DNA of 64,000 nt from Io17-Chloro-G2 sp965226825. Its GTDB lineage: Bacteria; Chloroflexota; Dehalococcoidia; Lucifugimonadales; UBA3495. Shown here in pieces: positions 45,880 through 54,535 of this stretch. The position numbers and the translations under genes are program-made. The stretch lies in the NCBI GenBank assembly GCA_965226825.1, contig CBDDED010000003.1, positions 1,736,001 through 1,800,000 of the forward strand. The letters are read 5' to 3'. The notes beneath the pieces are model-generated. The model saw nothing but the letters and a program-made list of their open reading frames with translations. It was not told where the DNA came from and did no database searches. Every line of letters begins with the position of its first letter. The first letter of the stretch is position 1.

Positions 45880-46662
45880 CTATTCTTCGTGAGGCTCGTC
45901 TTGAGTTTGGGAGGCAACTCCCTCCCTGCTACGCTTGAGCCGGTAGCTATCGCCGTTCATTTCCAGGATGTGGACGTGGTGGGTGAGCCGGTCCAGCAAC
46001 GCTCCGGTCAGCCTCTCCGATCCGAAGACCTCGGTCCATTCGTCGAAGGGCAAGTTGGTGGTCACCAGGATGGAGCCCCGCTCGTAGCGCTGGCTGAAGA
46101 CCTCGAAGAGCAGTTCCGCCCCGGTGGGGGACAGGGGGACGAAACCCAACTCGCCGATGATCAGCAGGTTCAGACGGGAAAGTTGTCTCTGTAGATTCAG
46201 CAGACGCCTCTCGTCTCTCGCCTCCATCAACTCGTGGACCAGGGCGGCGGCCGTGGTGAAGCCCACGGACATCCCTTTCTGGCAGGCGGCCAGGCCCAGT
46301 CCCAGGGCCACGTGGGTCTTGCCGGTGCCGCTGTTGCCGACGGCGATGACGTTCTCCCGGTTTTGGACGTATTCGCAGCGGGCCAACTCCATCACCAGCG
46401 CCTTGTTCACCGACGGGATGGCCGTAAAGTCGAAGGTGTCCAGGCTTTTGACGGCGGGGAAACGGGCGGACCGGATCCGCTACTCCACCATTCGCTGGTG
46501 ACGGTCGATGAGTTCCAGTTCCGCCAGCCTGAGCAGGTATTGGGAGTGGTCCACCCCTTCGGCGGCGCACTGGGAGGCCATCTTCCCGTACTCCCGGAGG
46601 AAGCTGGGCAGTTTCAGTTCCTTCAGATGGTGTTCCAGCAGCAGCGTGGACCGGTCGTTCAT
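45880..46662 (-). pseudogene. istB: IS21 helper ATPase IstB, interrupted by TAG
   Basis: MNDRSTLLLEHHLKELKLPS begins the protein; TAG at 46480-46482 stops it after RMVE. The same frame continues RIRSARFPAVKSLDTFDF, then VIAVGNSGTGKTHVALGLGL (Walker A), LNLLIIGELGFVPLSPTGAE (Walker B region) and SILVTTNLPFDEWTEVFG. This is the AAA+ helper protein of IS21 transposition. Relatives have Gln or Arg at the stop. The start overlaps the end of istA by 4 bases. Confidence 0.85.
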
Positions 46663-48174
46663 GCCGCCCTCCCTGCGAGGAGAGTCATATAGTCTCGTGT
46701 CGATGTGGTGCTGACCCTAACCCTGGGCAGGTAGGGATAGAGCTCCAGGTCGAGGCGGGGCGGCCGGCCCTCCAGCCGGCAGAGCACCAGATGCTTCACC
46801 GCGTCGAAGCTCAAAGCCCCCAACCGGAGGGCATCCCGAACCGCGGCGTGTACTTCCCCAGGCGAAAAATGCTCCAATAGCCGGAGCACCTGGACGAACT
46901 CCCGCTTGCCCCTTCGTCCCATCCGGGACTCCAGCAGGCGTCGCAGCGTGGCGAACTCCTCGGGAAGGTCCCATCCCTGCAGGGGAGCGGCCTGGTCCAG
47001 GGCCGCCGTCTTCTGCTCCAGCAGGGGCAGGTAGTGGATGGGGTCGAACACAAAATCATCCCGCTGGTAAGAGCGGTGATGGCGGGCGATGACCTCGGCC
47101 CCGCAGCTGATGACCACCCGGTCCACGTAGCCTCTTACCAGAACGTCCCGGTGCCCGTAAGCCACCGGCGCCGAGTAGTCGTTGGTCCGGTACCGGACCA
47201 GCGACAACGAACTCACCCGGCCCGCCTGTTTCTCGCAAGCGTCATAGGGCGCCTCCGGCAGAGGCAGCAGGGCCTCCAGGTCCCGTTCCATCCGTTGACC
47301 TATGCTCTCCGAGTGGCCCCTCAACCTGGCATCCATCCGCGCCAGGCAGCGACGCTCCAGGTGGGCGTTCAGCGCCTCAAAGCTCTCGAAGGATGGTACC
47401 GGCACCAGAAAGTTGCGCCGCATATAGCCGACCATCCCCTCGACCTTCCCCTTGTCGTTGCCCTTGCCGGGACGGCCGAACCGGTCATCGAACAGGTAGT
47501 GGGACTGGAGTTCCGTGAAGGCCCGGGTGCGCTTCCTCCGTCCATCCCCCAGGATCCTGGCCACCGCCAGCTTGGTGTTGTCGTACAGGATGCTCTGGGG
47601 CACTCCGCCCAGGAATGCGAATGCCGACACATGGCCGTCGAGGAAGGCCTCGGTGGTCTCGGCCGGGTAAGCCTTTACGAAGCATCCGTCGCTGTGAGGC
47701 AGGTCCAGGACGAAGCAGTGGGCTTTCTGTTCCACCCCGCCGATGATCACCAGGGCCTCGCCAAAGTCGCACTGGGCGTGGCCCGGCGGATGGGACAGGG
47801 GCACGAACATCTCCTGCGACCCGCGGCGGTGCTCCCTCACGTAATCCTTGACTATGGTGTACTGGCCGCCGAACCCATGCTCGTCCCTGAGTCGCTGGAA
47901 GATCCGCTGGGCTGTGTGGCGCTGCTTCCTGGGACGCCTGAGGTCGTCTACCAGGATTTGGTCGATGACGCCGGTGAAGGGCTCCTCCTGAGCTTGTCGA
48001 AGGGTTGGGACGCCGGGGCGGAGTCTGTCGCCGGTAGCCCGGCGGCGCTGAGTAGGCCAGAATCTTGCGCACCGTGTCCCGGTGCAGGCCGAACACCCGG
48101 GAGACCTCCCGTATGCTCATCCCATCCACCATCACCGCCCGTCGGACCCTTAGATACACGTCCACCTGGTACAT
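46659..48174 (-). pseudogene. istA: IS21 transposase IstA, frameshifted near its N-terminus
   Basis: The protein begins MYQVDVYLRVRRAVMVDGMS followed by the HTH REVSRVFGLHRDTVRK. At about 47980-48008 a short extra sequence (containing CTTCGACAAGCTCAGGAGG on the coding strand) disrupts the frame. In the next frame it resumes TGVIDQILVDDLRRPRKQRH, HAQCDFGEALVIIGGVEQKA (first catalytic Asp), SILYDNTKLAVA and KGNDKGKVEGMVGYMRRNFL (catalytic Glu), to DYMTLLAGRAA. Apart from the break, the DDE catalytic domain is complete. Confidence 0.82.
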
Positions 48175-48254
48175 CCATCCCACCGCCCATAAGCACGACT
48201 TCGAACCTATGGATGGCAGAGGACGGTACATTTTTCAACCGCCACAATGTTGAC

Positions 48255-49887
48255 GTTCAGCGAAAGCGTCCTCACTAACTGGCCAGGAGAAATGTCACAC
48301 TCACCTCATGGAGAATGTGACTTTGACCCAGAAAGAACAGACCAGGTTACAGATTCTGAACAGTTTGCTCGCGGAGCACATTGCCCTGGACCAGGCAGCC
48401 ACTCTGATGGGTGTCAGCACTCGCCAAGCCAGGCGCATCCTGGCAGCCTATCAGGAGAGAGGAGCGGCCGCCGTTGCTCATGGCCACCGGGGCCGCAAGC
48501 CGGCCAACGCTATTCCCGAAGCGACCAGGAGCAGGGTGGTTCACCTGGCTCGAACGGTGTACGAGGGAGCTAACCACACCCATCTCTCAGAGTTGCTCAG
48601 TGAACGCGAGGGCCTTGATATGGCCCGGACTACGCTGCGACGTATCCTGGTCAACGCCGGTCTCGCCAGTCCGCGGCGAAGGCGTCCGCCCAAGCACCGG
48701 GTGCGCCGACAGCGGATGCCACGGGAAGGCATGCTGATCCAGTTGGATGGCAGTTATCACCGGTGGCTGGGAGAAGACGGACCTCAGTTCACGATCCTGT
48801 TCGCGGTGGACGATGCCACGGGCGCCGTGGTCAACGCCATATTCTGCGATCATGAGGATACCAGCAGTTACTTCCTGCTGATGCAGGGCCTGCTCCGGCG
48901 CTACGGCGTTCCCCTCGCCTTGTATACCGACCGGCATCCTGTTTTCAAGCACCGTTCGGAATATCAGCCCGACGGGATGCCAACCCAGTTCGGACGGGCG
49001 ATGGATGAGATGGGGGTTCAAGTGATATTCGCCATGTCGCCCCAGGCAAAGGGGCGTGTGGAGCGGACGGCCGGAACTTTTCAGGACCGGCTGATCACGG
49101 AACTGCGGCTCGCGGGAGCAACCACCGTTGAACAGGCCGGGGCCGTCTTGCAGCAGTTCCTGCCCAGGTTCAACCGGCGTTTTGGGGTTCCGGCCCAGTG
49201 CCCCGAACCGGCATTCCGGCCCTTGGGTCCGGAGTCGAGCTTGAAGCATATCCTGTGCTTCAAGCACCGCAGGAGAGTGGCCCGGGACAACACCGTGAAG
49301 TATTACAGACACACCCTGCAACTCCTGCCCAGTCAGCAACGCCGCAGCTACGCCGGAGCGGTTGTCGTGGTGCTGGAGGGATTGGACGGCCGGCTGTCGC
49401 TACAGCATGAGGGACGCATCATCGCTTCACAGGAAGCGCCGCCCAGTCCTGCATTTCTCCGAAGCCGCAACGGGACTTCCTCAGTTGCCACCATCCTGAC
49501 CCCCGACCCCGAACTCGCGTCAAAACTTTCAGTTACGGATATCGAACTGCCGAGCGCAAAGCCAGATCAAGAAAAAGATGCTGATGCTGCGGCAATGGAC
49601 GCTCCAGACGTAGCCGGGTTACAGATAGTCGCATCACCCCGGAAGCCGACTTTTCTGCAGAAGGAGAGGTGGAAGGCGGTGCAGCAGGCGAAGCTTGAGG
49701 GGATGTCCATTCGGCGGATGGCCAGGGAATTGGGAATTCATAGAGACACGGTCAGGAGATATATTGATGCTGAGAGTCCACCGACCCGTCGGTTCCCGGT
49801 CGCATCCACGGTGTAGCCATCTGATACCATCGCAGACCAAACGGGTGACATTTCTGCCGAACAGTTAGACGGACATTTATACTGAAC
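48255..49887 (+). mobile_element. ISNCY-like insertion sequence (about 1.63 kb)
   Basis: About 44-bp imperfect inverted ends are visible. Left: GTTCAGCGAAAGCGTCC, then CTAACTGGCCAGGAGAAATG. Right, complemented: GTTCAGTATAAATGTCC, then CTAACTGTTCGGCAGAAATG. A further similar end lies at about 45756-45803. It encloses one transposase gene. No target duplication could be confirmed. Confidence 0.7.
48308..49816 (+). CDS. ISNCY-family transposase with extra C-terminal HTH
   Basis: A 502-residue transposase. The N-terminal HTH reads LDQAATLMGVSTRQARRILA, then a linker and REGMLIQLDGSYHRWLGEDG, with the first catalytic Asp in IQLDGS, then FTILFAVDDATGAVVNAIFC. LALYTDRHPVFK holds the second Asp and SPQAKGRVERTAGTFQDRLI the Glu of the DDE triad. 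The last 45 residues form an added HTH (AKLEGMSIRRMARELGIHRD, TVRRYID) that resembles the start of IstA rather than the rest of this family. The gene looks complete. Confidence 0.85.
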   Translation: MENVTLTQKEQTRLQILNSLLAEHIALDQAATLMGVSTRQARRILAAYQERGAAAVAHGHRGRKPANAIPEATRSRVVHLARTVYEGANHTHLSELLSEREGLDMARTTLRRILVNAGLASPRRRRPPKHRVRRQRMPREGMLIQLDGSYHRWLGEDGPQFTILFAVDDATGAVVNAIFCDHEDTSSYFLLMQGLLRRYGVPLALYTDRHPVFKHRSEYQPDGMPTQFGRAMDEMGVQVIFAMSPQAKGRVERTAGTFQDRLITELRLAGATTVEQAGAVLQQFLPRFNRRFGVPAQCPEPAFRPLGPESSLKHILCFKHRRRVARDNTVKYYRHTLQLLPSQQRRSYAGAVVVVLEGLDGRLSLQHEGRIIASQEAPPSPAFLRSRNGTSSVATILTPDPELASKLSVTDIELPSAKPDQEKDADAAAMDAPDVAGLQIVASPRKPTFLQKERWKAVQQAKLEGMSIRRMARELGIHRDTVRRYIDAESPPTRRFPVASTV

Positions 49888-49903
49888 AGCGACAGCCACA
49901 ATG

Positions 49904-50835
49904 TCAGGCGGTCAATCCGTCCAGGTGGTCCACTTTACCTCCGCCTTTTACAATGTTCTTCCGCAAACCCCGGTAGCGTACCTTGGCGTACCCGAACAGA
50001 CGCTTTACCTTCAAAATGGATGCTCTACCTTGGCCCTCACCGATGCCTTCACTTTCTCCGCCAGCGCCTCCCCGCTTCCAGGCTCCAGCGTCGGGCGGCG
50101 CCCCGGACGCATTGCCACCAGCCATTCCACCGAAAACCCCAGGCTCTCCTCCATGTTGTGAACCCCCTGATACCCGGCATCGCCCCACACCACCGTCTCG
50201 CCACCGTGCAGCAGATTGTGCGTCTCGGTAACATCGTGCACGTTGGCGGCAGTCACGCTCATGCTGTGGACAATGCCGGTGTCGGAGTCCACCCTGATGT
50301 GCACCTTCATCCCAAAATGCCACTGGTTGCCCTTCTTGGTCTGGTGCATCTCCGGGTCCCGCTCCCCGGTCCGGTTCCTGGTGGAGGACGGGGCCAGGGT
50401 GATGGTGGCGTCCACGATGGTTCTCTCCCGCAGTTTCAGCCCCTGGGACTCCAGGTGGGCGTTAATGTCCTCCAGCAGGCCCTGCCCCAGGTTGTTCTGT
50501 TCCAGGAGATGACGGAAGTTGAGGATGGTGGTCTCGTCGGGCAGGGGACCCGAGAACTTCAGACCCACGAACCGCCGCACCGGGTCGGACTCGTAGAGCA
50601 GGTCCTCCATGCCCGGGTCGCTGAGGTTGTAAAAAAGCTGTACACAGTTGGTTCTCAGCAAGACCGACAGGGGGTAGGGGTGGCGTCCCCGCCCGGGCTT
50701 GGGGTAGAAGGGGCGGATGCGGTCCTCCAGCAACTGCCAGGGAATCAAGCCGTCCATCCGTTCCAGGAACAACTCCCGGCGGGTCTTGCGACTCTTGCCC
50801 TGGTATTGCAGGTCCGCAAACGTCGGCTGTTCAAT
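49904..50835 (-). pseudogene. IS5-family transposase, damaged at both ends
   Basis: The frame reads EQPTFADLQYQGKSRKTRRE, FLERMDGLIPWQLLEDRIRP, FSGPLPDETTILNFRHLLE, TIVDATITLAPSSTRNRTGE (catalytic Asp), KKGNQWHFGMKVHIRVDSDT and ETVVWGDAGYQGVHN (second Asp). The normal ATG is absent: the expected first codon reads ATT (50833-50835) and is preceded by an in-frame TGA. At 50011 the frame stops after AKVEHPF. The expected continuation (KRLFGYAKVRYRGL) is in another frame and then joins an IS21-end-like sequence. It is a different IS5 subgroup from the 899-bp elements. Confidence 0.78.
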
Positions 50836-50976
50836 CTGCCTTCACTCCCTCAACAGGCACCGGCTGGTTCATCCTTACTATGCCACATCCCACCCGACTT
50901 GTTCAGAGGATTCTTAGATTTGGTGTAGTATGTCAGGGATGGATTCCTTGCGGAACACTCCCACGGACTTATAGAA

Positions 50977-51381
50977 ATGTGGCCGACCGATTTCCCGGCA
51001 GATTGTCCTCCCTCAGGAGCAAGCCATCCTAACGAAAATCATTACCGAATCATAAAGAACGACCCTCCGATGTGGGATGACTTTGTCTCCTTGTATCACC
51101 AAAACCAGATACTAGCTCAAAGAAGGATCAATACTGGTAGGGTTAACCAGTGCGAAACGATGGGACTGTCAACCTACACGGACATCGGCGACGCGGTAGC
51201 GTGTTTTCGCCAATTTCCCAACTTAGGTGACAAGATCGCAAGATTGACTCTTGACCAACGGGCCGGTAAGGTGCAAGAGACGCCCAGAGACGTCGGAGAA
51301 TCTCATCACACTTGGTGGATGCCCCAATACTTTGCGCCAACCGCATTCGCAAGGGTCGTGGCATACAGATGGCAAGTGTAG
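50977..51381 (+). CDS. unknown protein, first gene of a putative two-gene module
   Basis: A 134-residue protein of unknown family. It reads PPMWDDFVSLYHQNQILAQR, CETMGLSTYTDIGDAVACFR, DKIARLTLDQRAGKVQETPR and SHHTWWMPQYFAPTAFARVV; the spacing and conserved-looking HHTWW and MGLS segments suggest a real protein. It is 14 bp upstream of the DUF6575-like gene and lower in GC than its surroundings. The start is unsure; an internal ATG at residue 32 (MWDDF) would also fit. Co-translation with the next gene suggests a complex. Confidence 0.6.
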   Translation: MWPTDFPADCPPSGASHPNENHYRIIKNDPPMWDDFVSLYHQNQILAQRRINTGRVNQCETMGLSTYTDIGDAVACFRQFPNLGDKIARLTLDQRAGKVQETPRDVGESHHTWWMPQYFAPTAFARVVAYRWQV

Positions 51382-51394
51382 AAGCGGCGGCAAA

Positions 51395-52357
51395 GTGCTA
51401 GAGGCAATACCAGGCACGAAAATTCCCGGCCCGCCTTGGCGCGAGCTAACATTTGAGCACGTTCTTCAGTACTACGACGGACCACGCCTCATCTTGCGGC
51501 GCAGCGACGATGGTCAGTTGTATCTTGCCTGGTGGAGCGATGCCGACCAGAATGTAGAGCGTTGGATATATCTTCCGATTTCCCTAATGCGCCTCTGCAG
51601 TGTTCTCACTGGAAAAACGCCGTCCCGCAATGCTCTGAACAGCCCCGAAGATGGCTACGTTTTGGCACTAGACGTGTCGCCGGACACTGATCATGTCATC
51701 CACACCGTCAAAACAATAGCTTCTGCCGTGCCTCAACACTCAATTCCACTTCCTGGCGCCAGACTCGGCGTCTCGGGAGAGGGTTGGAAAGCACTGAAAG
51801 CCCGACTCCTCGCAGCTATCGTGCAGACGCCGCCCTATGATTACCATCATGATACTGCGGAAGTTTCCATACCAATAAGAGAATTCATACACCTGCATCG
51901 CGGCTTGGTGTCCGTGGCCTCCGTAATAGCACAGCAACTGGCCGGCCTTGAAGCACTTGGCGTGAATGTGGTTGTTGGAGGGAATGGACCTCCTCCAGAA
52001 GTCCTCAGGGATTACGCAATGGTCGTCCCCGGATTTCAGGAGGTTGCTAGAACTATTAATTCGTTGCCGGAAACCACCTTTGGTAAGGCAAAAATTTCGC
52101 TGGTTTCGGCCTTGCGACTGATACGTGGCATACAGTGTGCTTCAGAAATCGTGTCCAAACTCGCGGTAGTGAATCCCGGACATCAAGTGCCAGTTGAAAC
52201 CCCCATATTTGCTCCGTCAGATTTGGACGATTGGACGCGGGCAGTACGGATAATCGAAGGGATTGATAGTTTCATTCAAGCTAGGTTACGTATTACCGAC
52301 ATGGTGCAAGCCACCTGGGCGGCGGCCGACCATATGGTTTCAGAACGAAGCACCTAG
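51395..52357 (+). CDS. DUF6575-like protein, second gene of the module
   Basis: A 320-residue protein from GTG 51395 (other starts are possible because the frame is open from 51251). The N-terminal 110 residues (ELTFEHVLQYYDGPRLILRR, LYLAWWSDADQNVERWIYLP, NSPEDGYVLALDV) resemble DUF6575: a YDGPRLF strand, a W-D pair, WLYLPVS and a PE.G.V element. The C-terminal 200 residues are helical, including HRGLVSVASVIAQQLAGLEA. Function is unknown. Because it pairs with a small unknown gene on an island with an integrase, a defence or toxin-like role is conceivable, but that is inference. Confidence 0.55.
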   Translation: MLEAIPGTKIPGPPWRELTFEHVLQYYDGPRLILRRSDDGQLYLAWWSDADQNVERWIYLPISLMRLCSVLTGKTPSRNALNSPEDGYVLALDVSPDTDHVIHTVKTIASAVPQHSIPLPGARLGVSGEGWKALKARLLAAIVQTPPYDYHHDTAEVSIPIREFIHLHRGLVSVASVIAQQLAGLEALGVNVVVGGNGPPPEVLRDYAMVVPGFQEVARTINSLPETTFGKAKISLVSALRLIRGIQCASEIVSKLAVVNPGHQVPVETPIFAPSDLDDWTRAVRIIEGIDSFIQARLRITDMVQATWAAADHMVSERST

Positions 52358-52523
52358 CCAATCGAACGATCTATTTGGCCTAATCACGTAGCAACTACAA
52401 GGGTCCGCGGACTCGGAAACTGTCGCTTGCCTGCCTATCCCGCCTTCCAGTCTGCACCGAGTGACGAAGTGTCCCCTCACTCCTTTCTGCCAGGAACCCT
52501 TATGCCAGTTGTCCGCTGACCCG

Positions 52524-52931
52524 TCAGCCGCTGATCGATAAGTCCGGTGAATATGGAAAATCCTTGTTAACAAGATCCCAGTGGTGAGGCCCTGTGAAAA
52601 TCCAATCTCCTATTTTAATGTCAGAGGGGAGCCTCCATTCCGGCCGGCATAGGGTGACGCTGTAGCTGAGAAGGGGTCCATCGGATCGGATCGGCAACCT
52701 CGACAGCACATTAAATCCCCCTGCATAGAATAAATCGCCTTTCTGGTGCCGTTCCACCAAAAAGGAAACGTCGTCAACTGAATATGTCTCGGCGTCGGTA
52801 TGAGGCGCGTGTCTGCAAGGAACAGGAGGCTCTACGGGTATGACGCCTCCCTGGCCCCAAGTCACAAACATCTGCCCTCTACGTTTGGCCATGGCAAGCA
52901 TCGCTCTGAAGAAATGTTCGTTGTCCATCAT
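52524..52931 (-). CDS. small protein of unknown function on the island
   Basis: A protein of about 135 residues starting MMDNEHFFRAMLAMAKRRGQ and containing YSVDDVSFLVERHQKGDLFY and LPSDIKIGDWIFTGPHHWDL. It has plausible protein composition but no recognised family. It is convergent with the DUF6575-like gene and follows an IS1182 relic. It may itself be a fragment. Confidence 0.45.
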   Translation of the reverse strand: MMDNEHFFRAMLAMAKRRGQMFVTWGQGGVIPVEPPVPCRHAPHTDAETYSVDDVSFLVERHQKGDLFYAGGFNVLSRLPIRSDGPLLSYSVTLCRPEWRLPSDIKIGDWIFTGPHHWDLVNKDFPYSPDLSISG

Positions 52932-53034
52932 AGTAGTCACGCCTTTTTCTCCGCCGCTCTAGTTAACGTTTTGCTGTGATAATAACCCGCAACTCTGGTT
53001 AGGTGGGCTGTCATGTGATCAACGATAATTAGAT

Positions 53035-53215
53035 CTGCCGCTGGCAAAGCTCCAGCACATGCATGAACAGGTCTCCCCACGCCTCCAGATGGTTCTTTCG
53101 GAAGTCGGAGACGGTGCGGAAGTCGGGGGTGTTGTTGGCCGCCAGCACCTGGAAGGCGATGTCCTCGTGGAGCCGTTGGGCGATGTGACAGGAAGAGGCC
53201 ACTATGGGACCTCTG
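53035..53215 (-). pseudogene. IS1182-type transposase N-terminal fragment
   Basis: A 60-residue stretch reads SSCHIAQRLHEDIAFQVLAA, NNTPDFRTVSDFRKNHLEAW and GDLFMHVLELCQ, the DUF772 region of IS1182/IS1380-like transposases. Frames are broken on both sides. No ends were found. Confidence 0.75.
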
Positions 53216-53508
53216 CCAAAGATTCCCGGACTTGTACTCCCTGGTTTTGACCACCGTTAAAGGGGTCCCGATTGAGGTTGACGGCAATCAACTGGTGAAA
53301 ATGCAGGAAGAACAGGCGTTAGTCTTGTACCCAGCAGCGTACCGATTGGAGTACAGGGGCGAAAATGGCTTACAGTATGAGTGAGGGATCTCAACCTAGG
53401 CGATGCTTTTCAGCGTTGCAAAAGGTGACTCTGAAGTAGACCACCTGCCGGGCCAACGCTGGCATCGGGCCGTTGTCCCAGAAGGCGGCTAGCCGGTCCT
53501 CTGGCAAC

Positions 53509-54384
53509 TCAAACCCAAACGCCAGTATGCTTTGCCTGTTCCGTCATTTCGTACCGAATAGGCTTCCTCTCCGGGTTGTCAATCTTTACGCCTCGGACTT
53601 CAAGAATCGGCCAGATGTTATTTTTGAACTGTGTTCCAAACTCAGCTCCACCGGCCCTGGCCAAAGGATGGTTCGGCCAGCTGTCCCTGATAACTGGTAG
53701 GCAATCTGTGCTCTTGAATGAGCCTACGGGGATGTCTCGGAGCACCGCCTCCGCCATTTCAATCCATAAATCCTTGGATGGGGCTGGGGGGCTTTGCGCT
53801 GGATTGTGCTGCGACGATTCCAAAGACATGACGTTTTCTTTTTGATTGCGTCCCGCCTCTACAATATGGAGCTTGTTGGACGGGAAGAACTGTTTGACCG
53901 TGGCCGATAACGTGTCCTCCCGGTCGGTCACGATCCAGAGGAAAGGGACCTTGTCGCCAGAAAACGGGATGCCCGGATCGTCCCGGATGGCGGCGTACAG
54001 CGAGATAAAATCGCTGTCGTCGCTGAAAACCACGACGTGAGTGACTCTTTGGAGAACCAAATCGGCCATCGCGTTGGTTGCGATAGCAATATCTGCCGAG
54101 TTCTTGGATGACGAAAGGCTAAAATGCTGGGTCCCATTGACCTTCACCTCCGGGTCTGTGAACAGGCTTGTGGCCCATAGCCTCCACAAATCGACCTGGT
54201 CCGCCCGCACGTATAGTGACAGGCGCGTCGGCCTCGGTGCTTTGTCCGGCCAGTTTTCGACCAGTCCCTGGACCATGGCCCGGCCGTCAGCCTTCAGGTT
54301 CTCTACGTCGACATAGAGACCTGAGCGTCCAGTTCCGTCTCGCTTATTGCCGTCCAAATGGTCATCTCCGCTGGCCGAAAGCAT
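53509..54384 (-). CDS. NYN-domain (PIN-like) nuclease
   Basis: A 291-residue protein. Residues 20-165 are an NYN/LabA-type domain: RSGLYVDVENLKADGRAMVQ (first acidic residues), LSLYVRADQVDLWRLWA, SLSSSKNSADIAIATNAMAD (second acidic cluster) and HVVVFSDDSDFISLYAAIRD (third). The C-terminal 90 residues (KDLWIEMAEAVLRDIPVGSF, RDSWPNHPLARAGGAEFGTQ) may be an OST-HTH/LOTUS-like RNA-binding part. It is expected to be a metal-dependent ribonuclease. GGAGG lies 6 bases before the ATG. It lies next to an integrase on the putative island. Confidence 0.82.
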   Translation of the reverse strand: MLSASGDDHLDGNKRDGTGRSGLYVDVENLKADGRAMVQGLVENWPDKAPRPTRLSLYVRADQVDLWRLWATSLFTDPEVKVNGTQHFSLSSSKNSADIAIATNAMADLVLQRVTHVVVFSDDSDFISLYAAIRDDPGIPFSGDKVPFLWIVTDREDTLSATVKQFFPSNKLHIVEAGRNQKENVMSLESSQHNPAQSPPAPSKDLWIEMAEAVLRDIPVGSFKSTDCLPVIRDSWPNHPLARAGGAEFGTQFKNNIWPILEVRGVKIDNPERKPIRYEMTEQAKHTGVWV

Positions 54385-54535
54385 CCTCCGACCTCCTTAT
54401 CGGGTGCGGATATTATAACCAGCCGAGGCCTAACCGGTTCCGGCGTTACTCCCTGCCGTTGCCGACTGTTTGGCCCTGATTCAAACTCGCGGTGCCCGCT
54501 GTCCGTCAACTGGACGGTGCTGGCTTGTGGGGCGA

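Larger units (their letters stand above)
45703..48250 (-). mobile_element. IS21-family element with damaged istA and istB
   Basis: The element reads on the minus strand. The istB-side end begins near TGTCAATGGCGGAGGAATGT and contains GGCGGAGTAAAACTGTACCA, the multiple-repeat motif of IS21 ends. The istA-side end (complement) begins near TCAACATTGTGGCGGTTG and contains ATGTACCGTCC and GCCATCCATAGG. Exact ends and target duplication were not settled. Related ends lie at 25440-25611, about 49905-49945 and 56168-56240. Confidence 0.75.

Noticed and set aside
47034..48278. 414-codon plus-strand open frame
   Set aside because: It lies antisense to istA in high-GC sequence and has no protein-like motifs.
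50020..50928. 302-codon plus-strand open frame
   Set aside because: Antisense shadow of the damaged IS5-type transposase.
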